DNA of 64,000 bases from Candidatus Gastranaerophilales bacterium (GCA_900768915.1 CAAGEQ010000038.1:18818-82817), one strand, 5' to 3'; shown: positions 43,083-53,024, counted from the stretch's first letter. The notes: a model not told the origin generated them from the letters alone. Made by a program: numbers and translations.

Positions 43083-43916
43083 TCAAACGCTAGTATCAAC
43101 GCTGACCTCCATTCCATTTTTATTATCTACTATTATATTAATTCTTTTAATATCTGTTGCATTTCCATCAACTAACGAAACTTCAACAGCATTGATATGA
43201 GCAGGGTAAGTTTCAGATACCTCATATCTTTCAGGTAATAATGTAACTAATCTTTTTAAAGACGTATGATATTCCATACCAATAATACTATTTACTGCAC
43301 CACAAAAACCAACATCAGAGATATATGCCATATTATTTATAATGGTTTCATCTGCAGTTTGAACATGTGTATGAGTACCAACAAACATTGAAACTCCTAA
43401 TTCTGACAAATATCTACCGAAACACAATTTTTCGGCAGTCGCTTCAGCATGAAAATCTACAATAATATTATTAGTTTCTTCTTTTAATTTTTCAACTTCT
43501 TCTTTAACTACAACCCAAGGAGATTCCATTGGTTGCATAAAAACACGTCCTAATGCATTTATAACAGCAATTTTTTCACCATTAACTTCAAAAATACGAC
43601 TACCACAGCCATATTTACAATCAGGATAATTTATAGGTCGTATAAGTTTATCTGCATTATCTATATACGAATAAATATCTTTCTTATCCCATATATGATT
43701 ACCTGATGTAATACAATCAACACCAGCATTCAAAAGTTCATTATAATTTTTCTCTGTTAGACCAAATCCATGAGATGCATTTTCACCATTAACAATAACA
43801 AAATCTGGCAATTGATTTTTATTTTTTAAATCAGCAAGATAGGCAATGACGGAATTTCTACCGACTTTGCCTACCAAATCTCCGAAAAATAAAATTTTCA
43901 ATTCTTTATTTGTCAT
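43083..43916 (-). CDS. ymdB: YmdB-type metallophosphoesterase
   Basis: The 277-residue protein matches the YmdB family (2',3'-cyclic nucleotide phosphodiesterase in Bacillus): LFFGDLVGKVGRN, FVIVNGENASHGFG, ITSGNHIWDKK, DFHAEATAEK and VGTHTHVQTAD. It follows rny by 27 nt, the same gene order as in Firmicutes. A TATAAT hexamer ends 9 nt before the ATG, so it may also have its own nearly leaderless promoter. Confidence 0.93.
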   Translation of the reverse strand: MTNKELKILFFGDLVGKVGRNSVIAYLADLKNKNQLPDFVIVNGENASHGFGLTEKNYNELLNAGVDCITSGNHIWDKKDIYSYIDNADKLIRPINYPDCKYGCGSRIFEVNGEKIAVINALGRVFMQPMESPWVVVKEEVEKLKEETNNIIVDFHAEATAEKLCFGRYLSELGVSMFVGTHTHVQTADETIINNMAYISDVGFCGAVNSIIGMEYHTSLKRLVTLLPERYEVSETYPAHINAVEVSLVDGNATDIKRINIIVDNKNGMEVSVDTSV

Positions 43917-43943
43917 GATGACTGATTATAACCACCTTTGTTA

Positions 43944-45455
43944 CTATTTAGCTATTTCAACTGCTCGGAATTCACGAACAACTGTAACTCTAATCTGTCC
44001 TGGATAATCTAACTCATTTTCAATCTTTTTAGCAATATCACGAGCCAATTTACCAGATGCCAAATCATCAAACATTTCAGCTTCAACAATCACTCGAACT
44101 TCACGTCCTGCTTGAACAGCAAAAGATTGTTTAATACCTTCATAACTATTAACGATTTCTTCAATCTTTTGTAAACGTTTGATATAAATTTCTAAAGTAT
44201 CACGTCTAGCACCAGGACGACCAGCAGAGATTGCATCTGCTATTTTTACCAATACTGCTTCAATTGTATTTGCAGTAACATCATCATGGTGTGCTTCAAT
44301 TGCATGAATAATTTCTTCTTTTTCACCGAATTTCCTTGCTAATTCAACACCTAATTGAATATGAGTACCTTCTTGAGTTTGGTCAACTGCTTTACCTATA
44401 TCATGCAATAAGCCTGCCCTTTTTGCCACATAAACATTAGCACCTAATTCCGCAGCTAACATTCCAGCAATATGACCAACTTCTATAGAATGATTCAAAA
44501 CATTTTGACCATAACTTGTTCTATAATATAAACGTCCTAAATCTTTTATTAGTTCTTTACTTAATCCCATTACACCCATATCTAGAGCAGCATTTTCACC
44601 TTCTCTAAATATTTTCTTTTCGATTTCAGCTTTTGATTTTTCAACAACTTCTTCAATTCTAACTGGGTGAATACGTCCATCTTGAATAAGTTTTTCTAAT
44701 GCTAATTTTGCAATTTCACGTCTAACTGGATCAAAAGATGATAAAACAACTGCTTCTGGAGTATCATCAATAATTAAATCAACACCAGTTAATGTTTCTA
44801 AGGTTCTAATATTACGACCTTCTCTACCAATAATACGACCTTTCATTTCATCATTCGGCAATGAAACAACAGAAACTGTTGATTCAACAACCTGTTCCAT
44901 CATACAACGTTGCATTGTTGTAGAAATAATATCTTTTGCTTTTTCTTGAGCATCTTCACGAATTTTTGCTTCATTCTCACGAATTAATTGCATTTGTTCT
45001 TGTGCTAAATCTTTTTTCAACTGTTCTAAAAGCATTTTTTTAGCATCGTCGACAGATAATCCAGAAATTCTTTCTAATTCAGAAACTTGTTTTCTGATAG
45101 TTTCTTCTAAATAACTTTCTTTTTCATCAATTTCATCTTCTCTTTTATCAAGATTTGATTCTTTATCAGTTACAGATTGAATTTTATTTTCTAATTCATC
45201 TTCTCTTTTTGTAAGTTTATTTTCATAATTGTTCAATTCACGTCTACGTTCACGTTCTTCTTCATTGAACTTTTCTCTTTCATCTTGCAATGCTTCTTTT
45301 GCAGAAATCATTGCTTCTTTTTTAATTAACTCTTCTTTTTCAGCCAAACTGGCAGCACTAATCTTAGATTGTTTTGATAACTTTACGTACAAAACTTGTT
45401 GTACGACAACTACAGCTATCATTACTACAATCACAGAGATTGGAATAATACTCAT
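43944..45455 (-). CDS. rny: Ribonuclease Y
   Basis: The 503-residue membrane-anchored endoribonuclease that starts mRNA decay. In order: an N-terminal membrane helix ([20 protein letters not shown]), a long charged coiled coil (30-190), a KH domain ([18 protein letters not shown]) and an HD domain ([12 protein letters not shown]). AAAGGA precedes the ATG. Its 5' leader contains a 7-bp hairpin (see 45500). Confidence 0.96.
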   Translation of the reverse strand: MSIIPISVIVVMIAVVVVQQVLYVKLSKQSKISAASLAEKEELIKKEAMISAKEALQDEREKFNEEERERRRELNNYENKLTKREDELENKIQSVTDKESNLDKREDEIDEKESYLEETIRKQVSELERISGLSVDDAKKMLLEQLKKDLAQEQMQLIRENEAKIREDAQEKAKDIISTTMQRCMMEQVVESTVSVVSLPNDEMKGRIIGREGRNIRTLETLTGVDLIIDDTPEAVVLSSFDPVRREIAKLALEKLIQDGRIHPVRIEEVVEKSKAEIEKKIFREGENAALDMGVMGLSKELIKDLGRLYYRTSYGQNVLNHSIEVGHIAGMLAAELGANVYVAKRAGLLHDIGKAVDQTQEGTHIQLGVELARKFGEKEEIIHAIEAHHDDVTANTIEAVLVKIADAISAGRPGARRDTLEIYIKRLQKIEEIVNSYEGIKQSFAVQAGREVRVIVEAEMFDDLASGKLARDIAKKIENELDYPGQIRVTVVREFRAVEIAK

Positions 45456-45771
45456 CTGCTTTTATCCTTTTCTATTGTTTTTATTATATATATACGACTG
45501 TTGGTACATATAACCTACCAACGGATTATCTAAATGATGTTTTTAAATAATTTTATCGCATATATTTCCTAAAAATTTTCTACTACATCTGATACAATCT
45601 TATCATATATTTCAAATTTTGTATAGTTATGGAATTAAGAAAACCCACCATAAAAAGTAGTTAATTGTAAATCATTTGATACAATATATTAAATTTTTCG
45701 AATAATAAATTATATCGTGATAAAATATAAATACATTAAATTATGTATTTTAATTAAAAAGAAGGGATTTT
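45456..45771. other. Divergent intergenic region with a hairpin in the rny leader
   Basis: This gap of about 315 nt lies between rny and the PAP2-like gene. A GTTGGTA / TACCAAC inverted repeat (about 45499-45523) would fold in the rny 5' leader. Elsewhere only AT-rich sequence and several TATAAT-like hexamers are seen; no gene. Confidence 0.5.
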
Positions 45772-46254
45772 ATGGATATATCTAAATTTGTAAACACTGG
45801 CTATGAAGTATTGTTCGTTAGTTTAACGGTTCCTCTAATTGCCCAAACTATCAAATTTAGTTTACATTTAGTATTCAACAAAAAAATAGATTTAAGATTG
45901 TTTACAACAACAGGTGGAATGCCAAGTGCTCACTCTGCTAGTGTTGTAGGTTTATCGACAATGGTTGGTCTAATTTTAGGTTTTCAATCGATAGCATTTG
46001 CAATTGCACTAGGATATGCTCTTGTTGTGATGTATGATGCAGCAGGTGTGAGACGTGCCGCAGGCAGACAAGCAGCTTGTTTGAATAGAATTTTAGAAGA
46101 TTTTTATAAACACGAAATCCAAGAAATTGGTGGAAAACTAAAAGAATTATTAGGACACACTCCTCTACAAGTATTTTGGGGAGCAATTCTTGGCATAATT
46201 TATGCTTATTATGTTCATGCATTCTTCTTGGCTAAAGCAGGAATAATCAAGTAA
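45772..46254 (+). CDS. Divergent PAP2-family membrane protein
   Basis: The 160-residue protein has four to five membrane segments and the family signature TTGGMPSAHSASVVGLST followed by MYDAAGVRRAAGRQA. It belongs to the DUF212/divergent PAP2 family, common in cyanobacteria and plants, and related to acid phosphatases. GAAGGGA precedes the ATG. Its stop codon directly abuts the stop codon of the convergent PHP gene, with no spacer. Confidence 0.9.
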   Translation: MDISKFVNTGYEVLFVSLTVPLIAQTIKFSLHLVFNKKIDLRLFTTTGGMPSAHSASVVGLSTMVGLILGFQSIAFAIALGYALVVMYDAAGVRRAAGRQAACLNRILEDFYKHEIQEIGGKLKELLGHTPLQVFWGAILGIIYAYYVHAFFLAKAGIIK

Positions 46255-47361
46255 TTATTTTTCATTCATTGTTTTTAATCTTTTAGCATTACATTTATTA
46301 CTGCTATAAAATATTGAGTCGCCATGTGTATCAATACCACCTGCTTTGTATAAATTCAAAGCATCACAGGTTTGTTCAATTGTCTTTTTAAGTTTTTTAT
46401 CGGTGTTTAAATTCCCAAAATAACTAGCATAATAATTTTCAACATATAATGCCTTATCTTTTGCCGTATCTTTAAAATGTTTGATAGTTTTAGCAGTTGC
46501 ATCACAATAATCATCACCTGTTTTCACCCTATGCTGCATATCTGGATATGCAGGGTGGGCTAGCGAAAACCAGCCATATTTTTGATTACTAAATGCATCA
46601 ACAGCAGTTTTTACATTAATTTCTTTCGGAAACATTGGTGTTTTGGGAGTTGTTGCTAAATCAGAGAAAAATGAATTTACCTCCTTATCAAAAGGATTTA
46701 CACATAATGCCAAAACATGTAATTTTTCAGGTTTTCTCAATTGATATTCTGCAATCGAACGTTCTTTTGTAGAAATTTCTGAACCTAAAACAACACCTAA
46801 ATTTTTGTACTTTTCTGGATTACTAGCCAAAATTTTCACAGCATCTTTACAACCATCGACTGTATTATGGTCAGTAATACCAACAATAAATCTTCCTTTT
46901 CCATTCTGTGCATACTTATCAGCATATTTCGCCGCTTGATTTAAAACCTCTTCAACTGTCAATTGACCATCTGAACGTACTGTATGAATATGAATACTTG
47001 CACCAAAATCTTTTGAAAATACATTTTCTAATCCATAAGAATCCGGTATTGCTTCCATTGCAGCAGGACGTTCTCCAGGGACCCAAAATTTACGATTATT
47101 AGAATTTTCTTTAACTACTCGCTTCAATTCTTGTGGTCCAATAACAGATTTCAAATTATGTATTTGTACATTTGCTATATTTGCAGCTTTACAAATTGTG
47201 TTTTTATAATCCAAATCTGATAATGTTTCAGACATCAATATTGGTTTAAATTGAGTTTTTTCAATTCCAAACTTATAATCAACAGGAACGCTAATTTGGG
47301 GTTTAAACGATTTTAATTGTACTTTTGAATATTTTTGAATACTTGGAGAAACTTTTAACAT
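46255..47361 (-). CDS. PHP-domain protein with lineage-specific N-terminal leader
   Basis: The 368-residue protein has metal-site motifs IHIHTVRSDG, GITDHNTVDG, VVLGSEIS, SLAHPAYP and GGIDTHGDS, which mark a PHP phosphoesterase. The first 110 residues are an extra region beginning with a short leader (QLKSFKPQISVPVDYKF), similar in style to the F-K-G leaders of other proteins here. The substrate is unknown. It is more divergent than the PHP protein at 42219. Confidence 0.85.
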   Translation of the reverse strand: MLKVSPSIQKYSKVQLKSFKPQISVPVDYKFGIEKTQFKPILMSETLSDLDYKNTICKAANIANVQIHNLKSVIGPQELKRVVKENSNNRKFWVPGERPAAMEAIPDSYGLENVFSKDFGASIHIHTVRSDGQLTVEEVLNQAAKYADKYAQNGKGRFIVGITDHNTVDGCKDAVKILASNPEKYKNLGVVLGSEISTKERSIAEYQLRKPEKLHVLALCVNPFDKEVNSFFSDLATTPKTPMFPKEINVKTAVDAFSNQKYGWFSLAHPAYPDMQHRVKTGDDYCDATAKTIKHFKDTAKDKALYVENYYASYFGNLNTDKKLKKTIEQTCDALNLYKAGGIDTHGDSIFYSSNKCNAKRLKTMNEK

Positions 47362-47435
47362 ATAGGTTTATTAACTTTCATTATTATTCTCAGCCATAAT
47401 AAATCATGTAAATAAATAAATTTGCTAAAATTTTA

Positions 47436-47990
47436 TTATAAATCACACATTTCTAACAAAACTTTACGTTTTTCTTGTTTATCAACATCTGATTCAAAAG
47501 AAAGTAACCCTACCCATTTATCAATATAAATTTTATTTCTGAGTACAAACCAATAGTTTAAATCCTCAGTCATAGAAGGATTGTATAAATTATGTTCTGC
47601 AAGTTTATCAAAATCTTCAATAACTTTTATTCGTTCTTCTTCAGATAAAGCATTTTTTTCATCAAGATAACGTTTGAATTCAAAACTTTCTGAACCTTGA
47701 ACCCTTGTAATTAAAACCATATCATCATTATTTTTTAAACGGATTGCCTTTATAAACTCTGGAGCAGTTGATAACTTATATTTTAAAATATTTTCAATAC
47801 AATCTGCTGTGTTAACAATACCAAAAATTTTACCTGTACGAATAAATACATCTTTATACTTAAATAAATTCAAATCTAATTCTTTAAAACCTTCTTGTTT
47901 TTCGACCATTTCATCAATATATTCATAACATTCTTTTAAAGAATATAAATTTTCTACTGTCTTTATAAAAGTTTCAATAAAATCGTACAT
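47436..47990 (-). CDS. Unknown soluble protein
   Basis: The 184-residue acidic protein has no signal peptide or membrane helix. A motif-like stretch VLITRVQGSESFEF is followed by LAEHNLYNPSMTEDLNYWFV and NKIYIDKWVGLLSF, loosely recalling kinase-like folds in which a late strand reads 'I-D-W', but no catalytic signature is convincing. GAGGG lies ten nt ahead of the ATG. It is transcribed toward the PHP gene. Confidence 0.65.
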   Translation of the reverse strand: MYDFIETFIKTVENLYSLKECYEYIDEMVEKQEGFKELDLNLFKYKDVFIRTGKIFGIVNTADCIENILKYKLSTAPEFIKAIRLKNNDDMVLITRVQGSESFEFKRYLDEKNALSEEERIKVIEDFDKLAEHNLYNPSMTEDLNYWFVLRNKIYIDKWVGLLSFESDVDKQEKRKVLLEMCDL

Positions 47991-48070
47991 AACAATTTGC
48001 CCTCATAATATAAAATATATTACATTATGAATGATTATAAAGCAAGAATTAACACTAAACAATCAGAATA

Positions 48071-49594
48071 TTATGAATGATTTAATTTCATAATTGACTC
48101 TAATGGTTGACCATCAACACTAACAATTTGAGCATCTTTAGGAATTGCTAAGACATCTGTCCTATAACCAAATTTAGATTTTACGGTTCTATCTTTGTAT
48201 AAACCTTTATAAGTTCTTATATTAGTAGCACTAGCATCTGGTTCAAAACCATACAATTTTTCTGTTTCAAATTTTAATTTATCTTCAAGTTTAGCATTAT
48301 ATGAAACTTTTTGTGTTTTACCATCGGCAAATCTAACTACAAACTCAACTGGTTTACCATCTTTAACACTATATGGAACATATCCAGTCTTTTTACCATC
48401 AGCAAACGATTCTAAAATTAATTCAGAAGAATTACCATGTTTATTTGTTTTTGGACAAGCAGCCAATGCACATCTCATACCATTTCGATTAAGTTCCATA
48501 GTATCAGCATAACTCAATACACCACTTGGTTTTGGTTTCTTACCCATAACAGAACCAACAACATCCATTATACCAATATTATTATTTGGTCCTTTTTCTT
48601 GGAATAATACCATTACCCCAGAATCATGATAGCCTGTATTTACACCATCTGCCGTAACCATAGAATCCAATAATCTTTGTTGACTTCTTGGTAAATTTCT
48701 GAAGGTTTCAGTTTCTTTAAAATTAGGTGCACGCAATGAACCTGTTGCAATTTCTATATCAACATTAGAATAATTAGAACCATTAGTTAAAGCATCTAAA
48801 GCATCCTTATTGTCTTTTTTATTATCGGCAATCAAACCCTTTAATTGTTCTGCGATAGATTTTCTATCTGCACCTTTTGAATTTATACTAGAGAATGAAT
48901 TTAAAACATCTTCTGCTAACGGTCTATTTGCAAGAGATTCTCCTGCACCCTTTACCGTCGGAGCCATAACAATTCGACCTTTAAAATCAGGTGGTAATTT
49001 CTCTAACAAATCGAACACCATTGATGCACCTGTTATAGAACAATCATCTGGCATAAATACAGTTGAGCCTTCAGGAACATTTTCAAAATCAGTAACTATA
49101 TGAGATTTATCAATTCCATTTGCATTTGCAAATGTTTCGCCACTTTTTGTATAACTTTTTATATAACCTTTTGGTTGTGGTGAATATACATATACTTCAT
49201 TTGGTTTTATATCAGGGTGATTTTTCATTACATTTGCACATTGTGTTTTCATAACACCTTGCTCAACAGCATCTGTTACATGAATTGTTTCTTTTTCAAC
49301 AAAATCCATCAACAATTTTTGCTCCTTAGGATTCTGAGTAACAACACTTGCAATACTTTTTCTTTGAGCAGGATTTAAACCCAATGGAGCCCCTTTAGAA
49401 GGATTAATAGGCATATATTGTGCTACATGTCTAGTTGTTTCTGCCACAGATGTAGAAGAATGTTGAAATAAATCTTTTGCCGGTTGTCTTACCAAAGTTG
49501 AATCTTTTATTGGCGAGGTTAATACACCCTTATATTCCAATAATCTCGTTGGCTTAAAATCTCTTACAACATTTCTAAGTAAATTAATATCCAT
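48071..49594 (-). CDS. Lineage-specific protein with PRTase-like loop
   Basis: The 507-residue product starts at the ATG at 49594 (AGGA 8 nt ahead); an upstream ATG at 49645 has no ribosome site and precedes the promoter element. Residues about 140-240 contain EVYVYSPQPKGY and TVFMPDDCSITGASMVFDLL. The Asp183-Asp184 and T-G-A-S pattern is like the PRPP-binding loop of phosphoribosyltransferases. The N-terminal leader has LLEYKGVL. The C-terminal half is beta-rich and unrecognised. No signal peptide. PRTase activity is only a possibility. Confidence 0.65.
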   Translation of the reverse strand: MDINLLRNVVRDFKPTRLLEYKGVLTSPIKDSTLVRQPAKDLFQHSSTSVAETTRHVAQYMPINPSKGAPLGLNPAQRKSIASVVTQNPKEQKLLMDFVEKETIHVTDAVEQGVMKTQCANVMKNHPDIKPNEVYVYSPQPKGYIKSYTKSGETFANANGIDKSHIVTDFENVPEGSTVFMPDDCSITGASMVFDLLEKLPPDFKGRIVMAPTVKGAGESLANRPLAEDVLNSFSSINSKGADRKSIAEQLKGLIADNKKDNKDALDALTNGSNYSNVDIEIATGSLRAPNFKETETFRNLPRSQQRLLDSMVTADGVNTGYHDSGVMVLFQEKGPNNNIGIMDVVGSVMGKKPKPSGVLSYADTMELNRNGMRCALAACPKTNKHGNSSELILESFADGKKTGYVPYSVKDGKPVEFVVRFADGKTQKVSYNAKLEDKLKFETEKLYGFEPDASATNIRTYKGLYKDRTVKSKFGYRTDVLAIPKDAQIVSVDGQPLESIMKLNHS

Positions 49595-49619
49595 AATAAA
49601 TCCTAAACTTAATAAACCA

Positions 49620-49657
49620 CTTATGTATATAAAGTAATTTTTCAATTCAAAATTGCA
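49620..49657 (-). promoter_or_regulatory. Bipartite CTTTATATA-class promoter element (copy d)
   Basis: On the minus strand CATGCAATTT (ending 49650), 15-nt spacer, CTTTATATACATAAG (49634-49620), 25 nt before the ATG at 49594. The upstream ten bases and the spacer length are identical to those of the copy at 51759. Confidence 0.6.
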
Positions 49658-49686
49658 TGAATTTTAAAGTTTTATTAACAATAACT

Positions 49687-50595
49687 CTATTTTTGCATTT
49701 GTTCTTTTGTTCTCTTGAATTTTTTAGCATCTACGCCATATTTTTCCACGACGCCAATAATTTCATTTACAAGATTTTCAGAATTTTCGTGTCTTTTTAT
49801 AATTGATAATTGTTTTTTAAAATTCTTTTGTGCATCAGGATGATTATAAATTTTACCATTACCAAAAATTATCATCTGAATAAGATTACGCTTTGCCAAA
49901 CCAGCCTGTGCATTTGGAGAAGATGAAAAAACTCTAAATTGTGCCTGAGTTTTACTTTTTTCATGATTTGCTAGATATTCAAACATTGATTTTTTACCAT
50001 CAACTTTATCTTTCATTAGTTTTTCACCAACATTATACAAATAAGACAAAACTGCATCTTTTTCATATTCTTTTAATGTTTCATAAGTCTTTGAAGTAAC
50101 ATTTTTCTTAATTATATCTTGTCGAGTATCTATTGCTCTTTTAGTCAAACTATCAACTGAATGAGCAGAAATATAATCACCTTCATAGGCTTTTCTATTA
50201 CCAGCAAGTTCTATATAACCTTTACCAGTTATACCATTACCTACTGTAACTAATTTACCCTTTTTATTATTTGCTTTTCGTATTGCTTTATCAGCATTAC
50301 CTACATAAACTTGATAAAATAATTCACCAACAGAATCATTCGGAACATATTTTGAAATTTCATTTACACTAATAATATCTTTTTTTGTTTTTTTTGAAAT
50401 ATAAATAGAATGAAAATCTCCACGTTCTAACATTGATAACAATTTGCCAACACTATCTGCTTTCTGTTCGACAGGATTGCTAACCTTACGGGCAATATTA
50501 GGTGCTTCTTTTTGAGTACAAGAAGATGCACACATCATCAAAGATAACATGCCTGTTCTTACATAGTTTGAGAATTTTCTACCTACATTATTCAT
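49687..50595 (-). CDS. Putative lipoprotein with lysozyme-like (GH24-type) domain
   Basis: The 302-residue product has an N-terminal hydrophobic segment ending in CASSC, a possible lipid-attachment site. The core has LVTVGNGITGKGY, YEKDAVLSYLYNVGE and GLAKRNLIQMIIFGNGK, matching in order the three conserved blocks of phage-type lysozymes (T-I-G-x-G-x-T; Q-x-D-A-L-x-S-x-x-x-N-x-G; G-L-x-x-R-R). The catalytic Glu that normally precedes the first block cannot be placed with confidence. Start ATG 50595; a GTG precedes it in frame. It probably acts on the cell wall in the envelope. Confidence 0.6.
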   Translation of the reverse strand: MNNVGRKFSNYVRTGMLSLMMCASSCTQKEAPNIARKVSNPVEQKADSVGKLLSMLERGDFHSIYISKKTKKDIISVNEISKYVPNDSVGELFYQVYVGNADKAIRKANNKKGKLVTVGNGITGKGYIELAGNRKAYEGDYISAHSVDSLTKRAIDTRQDIIKKNVTSKTYETLKEYEKDAVLSYLYNVGEKLMKDKVDGKKSMFEYLANHEKSKTQAQFRVFSSSPNAQAGLAKRNLIQMIIFGNGKIYNHPDAQKNFKKQLSIIKRHENSENLVNEIIGVVEKYGVDAKKFKRTKEQMQK

Positions 50596-50687
50596 CACAT
50601 TTTCAATAAATCCTGTAATTTTTTAGAATTGCGTTTTTGTAAAAAAATGTTAATATATTTTTATAAAAACTTAAAAAGGATAAAATA

Positions 50688-51725
50688 ATGAAAACACTTA
50701 CATACATTGATACAAACAAAATAGAACTTATAGAAAAACCTATACCAACAATACAACACAAACGAGATGCAATTATTAAAGTTCAAATGTCATCAATCTG
50801 CACAAGTGATTTACACATAATCAATGGTGCTGTACCAATTGCTAAAAAAGGTATAACACTAGGACACGAATTTGTTGGTGAAATAGTAGAATTGGGCGAA
50901 GATATAACGAATTTCAACATCGGCGATAGAGTAAGTATTAATTGTGAAACCTTTTGCGGTGAATGTTATTTTTGTCAAAAAGGTTTCATAAATAATTGTG
51001 AAAATGGTGGTTGGAAACTCGGCTGCCAAATTGATGGTTGTCAAGCAGAATATGTAAGAGTGCCATTTGCAGATACAGGACTAACTAAATTACCTAATAA
51101 TGTAAGTTATAAAAATGCATTATTTGTAGGTGATATTTTATCAAGTGGATATTTTGGAGCAGAACTTTGCGAAATCAAACAAGACGACATTATTGCAATT
51201 ATTGGCTGTGGACCAGTTGGATTATGTGCTATGCAATGTGCAAAACTTATGGGAGCAAATAAAATAATTGCACTTGATATTGATGAAACTAGATTACAAA
51301 TTGCAAAAGATAACAACCTAGCAGACATAACAATTAACCCTCAAAAAGAAAATTACATGAATGTAATCAACTCACAAACGAATAACCGAGGAGCAGATGG
51401 AGTAATTGAATGTGGTGGTACTGATGAAACATTCAAAATTGCTTGGCAAATAGCAAGACCAAATGCAATAGTTGCAATTGTAGCAATGTATGAAAATCCT
51501 CAAATATTACCATTACCCAATATGTATGGCAAAAATTTAACCTTCAAAACTGGTGGAGTAGACGCAATACACTGCAAAAAACTTATAGAATTAATTTCTC
51601 AAAACAAAATAAATACAGATTTTTTGATATCAAAAGAAATAACATTAAGTGAAATAATTCAAGGATACGAAATATTCAAAAACAAACCTGATGGATTGTT
51701 AAAAATTGCAGTAATTCCTGATTAA
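50688..51725 (+). CDS. Zinc-dependent medium-chain alcohol dehydrogenase
   Basis: The 345-residue MDR-family oxidoreductase has catalytic-zinc motifs SICTSDLHI and GHEFVGEIVE, structural zinc cysteines in CETFCGECYFCQKGFINNC, and the nucleotide-binding GCGPVGLCAMQ followed by an acidic DID strand end, so NAD(H) is likely. Fermentative ethanol/butanol or polyol oxidation are possible roles. AAGGA precedes the ATG; no operon partner. Confidence 0.92.
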   Translation: MKTLTYIDTNKIELIEKPIPTIQHKRDAIIKVQMSSICTSDLHIINGAVPIAKKGITLGHEFVGEIVELGEDITNFNIGDRVSINCETFCGECYFCQKGFINNCENGGWKLGCQIDGCQAEYVRVPFADTGLTKLPNNVSYKNALFVGDILSSGYFGAELCEIKQDDIIAIIGCGPVGLCAMQCAKLMGANKIIALDIDETRLQIAKDNNLADITINPQKENYMNVINSQTNNRGADGVIECGGTDETFKIAWQIARPNAIVAIVAMYENPQILPLPNMYGKNLTFKTGGVDAIHCKKLIELISQNKINTDFLISKEITLSEIIQGYEIFKNKPDGLLKIAVIPD

Positions 51726-51760
51726 ATTTATACAAAAAGTTTACAATTCTATATTATACA

Positions 51761-51798
51761 TGCAATTTATATACAAAAACTTACTTTATATAAGTAAG
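51761..51798 (+). promoter_or_regulatory. Bipartite CTTTATATA-class promoter element (copy c)
   Basis: TGCAATTT (51761-51768, preceded by CA), 15-nt spacer, CTTTATATAAGTAAG (51784-51798), only 8 nt before the ATG at 51807. The AAGGA ribosome site overlaps the end of the element, so transcription must begin very close to it. Confidence 0.6.
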
Positions 51799-51806
51799 GA
51801 ATAGTT

Positions 51807-53024
51807 ATGTTAGGTTTAAATGTAATAGGTATTAATACTCCATCTGCTCTAGACTGCTATAATTTAGTACAAGATACTAAAAATGACAAAATAGCAGTTG
51901 TAATAGCAAACAATACTGGCAAAAAAGACCGTGCTAGTGCCACAATGATTGGTGGTACTTTCGGATTATTTCAAAGTGTTCTTTTTGCTGCTACATACGG
52001 ACTTGGCAAAAAATTTCCTTCATTACAAAAATGTCCACCTATCAAATGGGCAGTAGGACAAATTGATAAATGGATTAAAGCAGTAGAAAAAATACATCCT
52101 GATAAAAGTCATAGTTACCACGTTCGTAATGGAGTTATGAACAAAGCATTATATCTTATTGGCTCAGGTGCAGCATTAGGTTATGCTGCTGATTGGTATT
52201 CAACATATAGCAATACTCGTACTAATGGTAAAATATCTAACATAAAACAAGGAGAATTTTCTAATTCCGGATTAATTAGTGCATTAAATTCTTTATCTTC
52301 TACAGATGAAGGTAAAGAAATCATTAAAAATTCTATGAAACGTAATGACGATAATAGCATAACTATTAAATTCAAAGGAGTAGATAGAGAGTATAATATT
52401 ACAAAAAAAGAACTTAAGGAAGCCACTAAAAAATACGTAACTCATGAAAACGAAAATGGCAAAATTACTAGTTTTACAAAGAAATATTCTAAAGGTGATG
52501 GTGATGTCTTAGCATTTGAATTGGCATTTGATAAATTCAAACAAGATATAAAAAACAATAATATAACACTTGATAAAAATATTCCTGACTATGTTTTTGA
52601 TTCAACAGAAAATCAAAACATAGATAAAAATACTGCAACAAAACAAGCATATTATCTTTTAACTGGTGAAACATCACCAGAAATAAATACTGAAAATAAT
52701 GACAATATTGAAAACATATATGCTAAAGCAAGCCTAAATAAATTTATCAATGAATATACACAAAACCCAACAAAATATGCTACAAGTGTAAAATTTAAAG
52801 AAAGCGAAAATAACAAAACTCCAATAAGAACCCGTTTTCATGCAAAAACAAATTTAAAAACAGATAAAGAATACACTATATACAAAATAAACTCTAAATA
52901 TGCAACAATAGTAAATACCGCAGACACAAAAGAACGTATTGAAATTCCTATCAATACACTTAAACAAGAAATAGCATCTTTATGTTATGTAAATGTAAAT
53001 AAACAAAATACTGATAATAAATAA
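51807..53024 (+). CDS. Degenerate calpain-like (C2 peptidase family) protein
   Basis: The 405-residue protein has no signal peptide. Hydrophobic segments lie at about 47-66 and 111-130. From residue 145 the sequence KQGEFSNSGLISALNSLSST-DEGKEII follows the bacterial calpain pattern Q-G-x-x-G-D/N-C-W-L-x-S-x-L-N-A-L, but Ser154 replaces the nucleophile Cys. Near the end, KEYTIYKINSKYATIVNTAD aligns with HAYxVKxI..VTLVNPWD, so the catalytic His is also lost and Asn kept. The core GKITSFTKKYSKGDGDVLAFELA also fits the family. It is probably a non-catalytic homologue. AAGGA precedes the ATG. Confidence 0.65.
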   Translation: MLGLNVIGINTPSALDCYNLVQDTKNDKIAVVIANNTGKKDRASATMIGGTFGLFQSVLFAATYGLGKKFPSLQKCPPIKWAVGQIDKWIKAVEKIHPDKSHSYHVRNGVMNKALYLIGSGAALGYAADWYSTYSNTRTNGKISNIKQGEFSNSGLISALNSLSSTDEGKEIIKNSMKRNDDNSITIKFKGVDREYNITKKELKEATKKYVTHENENGKITSFTKKYSKGDGDVLAFELAFDKFKQDIKNNNITLDKNIPDYVFDSTENQNIDKNTATKQAYYLLTGETSPEINTENNDNIENIYAKASLNKFINEYTQNPTKYATSVKFKESENNKTPIRTRFHAKTNLKTDKEYTIYKINSKYATIVNTADTKERIEIPINTLKQEIASLCYVNVNKQNTDNK

